Shown: in pieces, positions 6,701 through 6,832 of the stretch
Layout of the letters: every line of letters starts with the position of its first letter
Position numbering within the stretch: position 1 is the stretch's first letter
From: Candidatus Margulisiibacteriota bacterium
GTDB lineage: Bacteria; Margulisbacteria; WOR-1; O2-12-FULL-45-9
Reading direction: 5' to 3'
DNA: 6,832 nt
Assembly: GCA_018817195.1 (NCBI GenBank)
Contig: JAHIUL010000148.1
Span: 1-6,832 of the forward strand
Notes under the pieces: generated by a model
Databases searched by the model: none
Seen by the model: only the letters and a program-made list of their open reading frames with translations
Told to the model about the DNA's origin: nothing
Program-made: the position numbers and the translations under genes

Positions 6701-6753
6701 TTTGTCCAGAGGGCTATATTTGGTTTTACTGCTGGCGAATCAGCGTTCGTCAT
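3745..6753 (-). CDS. Large Ala/Lys/Glu-rich protein with Pro-rich linker and helical repeats, function unknown (1002 aa)
   Basis: I do not recognise this protein. I place the start at the ATG giving MTNADSPAVK, because a perfect GGAGG lies 5 nt upstream; an ATG four codons earlier and a TTG thirteen codons earlier lack that support. There is no signal peptide or membrane segment, so it looks cytoplasmic unless exported by another route. Regions: 1-264, mixed helical globular part; 265-349, Pro-rich linker with PPPP and several TPPLA-type segments; 350-385, Ala/Lys-rich with a six-alanine run; about 383-619, three degenerate repeats of roughly 65-80 residues (predicted helical hairpins or coiled coil); 624-648, a short Glu/Pro linker; about 650-880, a helical region including a fourth repeat-like segment near 819-876; about 885-1002, a C-terminal alpha/beta-looking domain ending in alternating hydrophobic strands. 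Only four cysteines occur (727, 732, 945, 953). TolA/TonB-like architecture is suggestive, but the N-terminal anchor is missing. Reading frame is intact throughout. Confidence 0.88.
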   Translation of the reverse strand: MTNADSPAVKPNIALWTKYLTQYKSVKKDLVQKIIEALKKGEVVYVKDGKIVDATTPGVTKIDLRDGLSQKEAKALGLTAKQADQIAAQGWALKGETGVQTDDSAKVLDVSELARFDAAIQEFADANGWSFDEALQAYYANNAKFQRTDTKARKENRVKTEAELLKGLKKVTNADQFTAYLKETLKLQDDNPILANLKAFDFSKAADRQKAIAYIIKLASGSEWSKDFQEKILKFAKAIQTPYKGQLDLASIKAWAPEAKAYGEEEPAVVVETGEPEKADNAGVLNNPTKVTPPLAEPPPPDSKPVEGTQAEQPLVKVVTPPLAPPAEQPPKASSPTAVIAPVTPKPVNVAAKKADEKKAAKLAKQAAAAAADTRKQEAKQPIETANGLIGKLEKADDDQIKAAITKVESSYGKKAEFETALKELNDLIEAKKAAIIEEEQAAKALAVEQEKAQALTTAIEGRKLNAKPVIEKAGVLQKKYEARGSKKSVEIAGQIKAAIALVEGSITTGKRFKKYLKALQTFVEKKEAALNEAVKQDAKKAHGLRKKALESLKKEFEYSDLMKKLEAKMPKTEAQTETINKKLGEVKVALLSGVDFKVKLGELKAALEAGQAKLDAIKQEEAAAEPNLEPKPEPAVVKRGVPKLEPKEVFSQVWEKLEKATSIADIEAALTILRTIPEKDISFYANVTEAMKKAETAIALIKKYSTSTNEYVRAAAVELQKQALECLMSACTYPSSVAGGSDAEKLDSYLKQIEIIAKIESQNLSPAKAYDAYKKQMPSSYLLDVYIDKILPKLSQVVKEGQAAQAAQLKKQEAQKKIDEHKAALPKLLKKLEATGDQKLIAFGTNLQKTLAKTNSENLSNYEKLLKETEANLNNWVQIAQKKMPIQYAIYRLKTNDNGKILSRANLIVGYIKDWMKVFDNVGLSGSLQLKIKIKNERIENLSCKLNGFKVCERTEATQDMPKAVDQKIAMKFLEALFAKVQIKGLKNGTYKLPLTLNVNM
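5637..5655. repeat. (CAG)6 trinucleotide microsatellite inside the large gene
   Basis: Six perfect CAG units on the plus strand encode, on the minus strand, the six-alanine run at about residues 367-372 of the large protein. Such a tract can change by whole codons through replication slippage without breaking the frame. It lies in the flexible Ala/Lys-rich stretch just after the Pro-rich linker, where length change would be tolerated. Confidence 0.8.
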
Positions 6754-6758
6754 TTTAG

Positions 6759-6763
6759 CCTCC
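6759..6763 (-). promoter_or_regulatory. Consensus ribosome binding site that fixes the start of the large gene
   Basis: GGAGG on the minus strand is followed by five bases (CTAAA) and then ATG at 6753-6751. This is the only strong Shine-Dalgarno sequence seen at the start of a gene here, in contrast to amj, queC and rpsO. It decides for the 1002-residue product over starts further upstream. Confidence 0.75.
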
Positions 6764-6792
6764 ATAATAAAAAATTCCTTGCTAACAGGCAA
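6764..6792 (-). promoter_or_regulatory. Candidate promoter close to the start of the large gene
   Basis: On the minus strand TTGCCT (6792-6787, 4 of 6 consensus), a 17-nt spacer and TATTAT (6769-6764, 5 of 6) lie 10 nt before the ATG. The same spacing from -10 to ATG is found at queC. If used, it would give an almost leaderless mRNA lacking the GGAGG, so it competes with the reading that transcription starts further upstream. Confidence 0.3.
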
Positions 6793-6803
6793 ACTTGGAA
6801 TTT
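6772..6803 (-). terminator. Hairpin followed by a U run before the large gene: terminator of an upstream gene or 5'-leader attenuator
   Basis: In minus-strand RNA AAAUUCC (6803-6797) pairs with GGAAUUU (6778-6772), and inside it UUGC (6792-6789) pairs with GCAA (6782-6779) around a 6-nt loop, leaving a 4-nt one-sided bulge. The last T of the stem arm continues into a run of six T's (6774-6769). The stem is AT-rich, so termination strength is uncertain. The U run ends 5 nt before the GGAGG of the large gene. It could end transcription of a gene beyond the window or act in the leader. Confidence 0.4.
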
Positions 6804-6810
6804 CTTGGGC

Positions 6811-6832
6811 TTACACTATATATATCGTGTTA
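6811..6832. other. Imperfect AT-rich palindrome at the window edge, possible operator or promoter
   Basis: The 22 bases on the minus strand begin TAACAC and end GTGTAA around a core of alternating AT. The outer arms are inverted repeats with one mismatch. The core offers -10-like hexamers (TATATA, TATAGT), which would start a transcript roughly 50 nt before the large gene's ATG and keep the hairpin and GGAGG in the leader. The sequence stops here, so neither a -35 nor the full palindrome context can be judged. Confidence 0.3.

Noticed and set aside
6751..6792. Earlier starts for the large gene (TTG at 6792, ATG at 6765)
   Set aside because: Neither has a ribosome binding site at a proper distance. 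The ATG at 6753 has GGAGG 5 nt upstream, and the TTG lies inside the hairpin.

Overview
This window reads as a compact, moderately AT-rich bacterial chromosome segment. Every gene I can support lies on the minus strand, so transcription runs from the right end to the left end. The proteins are bacterial housekeeping families (S15, PNPase, RibF, QueC, Amj) with lysine-rich composition. I cannot fix the lineage from sequence alone. An uncultured bacterium, for example something Omnitrophota-like, would fit, but that is a guess.

Layout in transcription order: (1) 6753-3745, a 1002-residue Ala/Lys/Glu-rich protein of unknown function. It has a helical N-terminal region, a long Pro-rich linker, four degenerate helical repeat segments and a compact C-terminal domain. 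A hairpin lies in front of it and it has a strong GGAGG ribosome binding site. (2) 3692-3060, queC, for preQ0 synthesis (queuosine pathway). (3) A 108-base gap containing an unusual inverted array of an 8-nt motif, 3 + 3 copies around a 16-nt centre. (4) 2951-2133, an Amj-family membrane protein (alternate lipid II flippase). (5) 2136-1231, ribF, the bifunctional riboflavin kinase/FAD synthetase, overlapping amj by ATGA. (6) 1204-935, rpsO (ribosomal protein S15). (7) 934-1, pnp (PNPase), truncated by the window edge, whose ATG directly follows the rpsO stop codon.

ribF-rpsO-pnp is a classic bacterial neighbourhood (often truB-ribF-rpsO-pnp). Here the gene just before ribF is amj instead of truB, which ties a cell-wall lipid carrier transporter to flavin cofactor synthesis, the ribosome and RNA turnover in one probable transcription unit. 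queC and the large gene appear to be separate upstream units, though read-through is possible because I see no convincing terminator between genes.

The most consistent unexplained signal is promoter placement. amj, rpsO and queC each have a good -10 box only 6-10 nt before the start codon and no Shine-Dalgarno sequence, which predicts leaderless or nearly leaderless mRNAs. The large gene has a similar box at 10 nt but also a perfect GGAGG. No stretch longer than 300 bases lacks a gene. I found no tRNA, rRNA, CRISPR array, insertion sequence or plus-strand gene.
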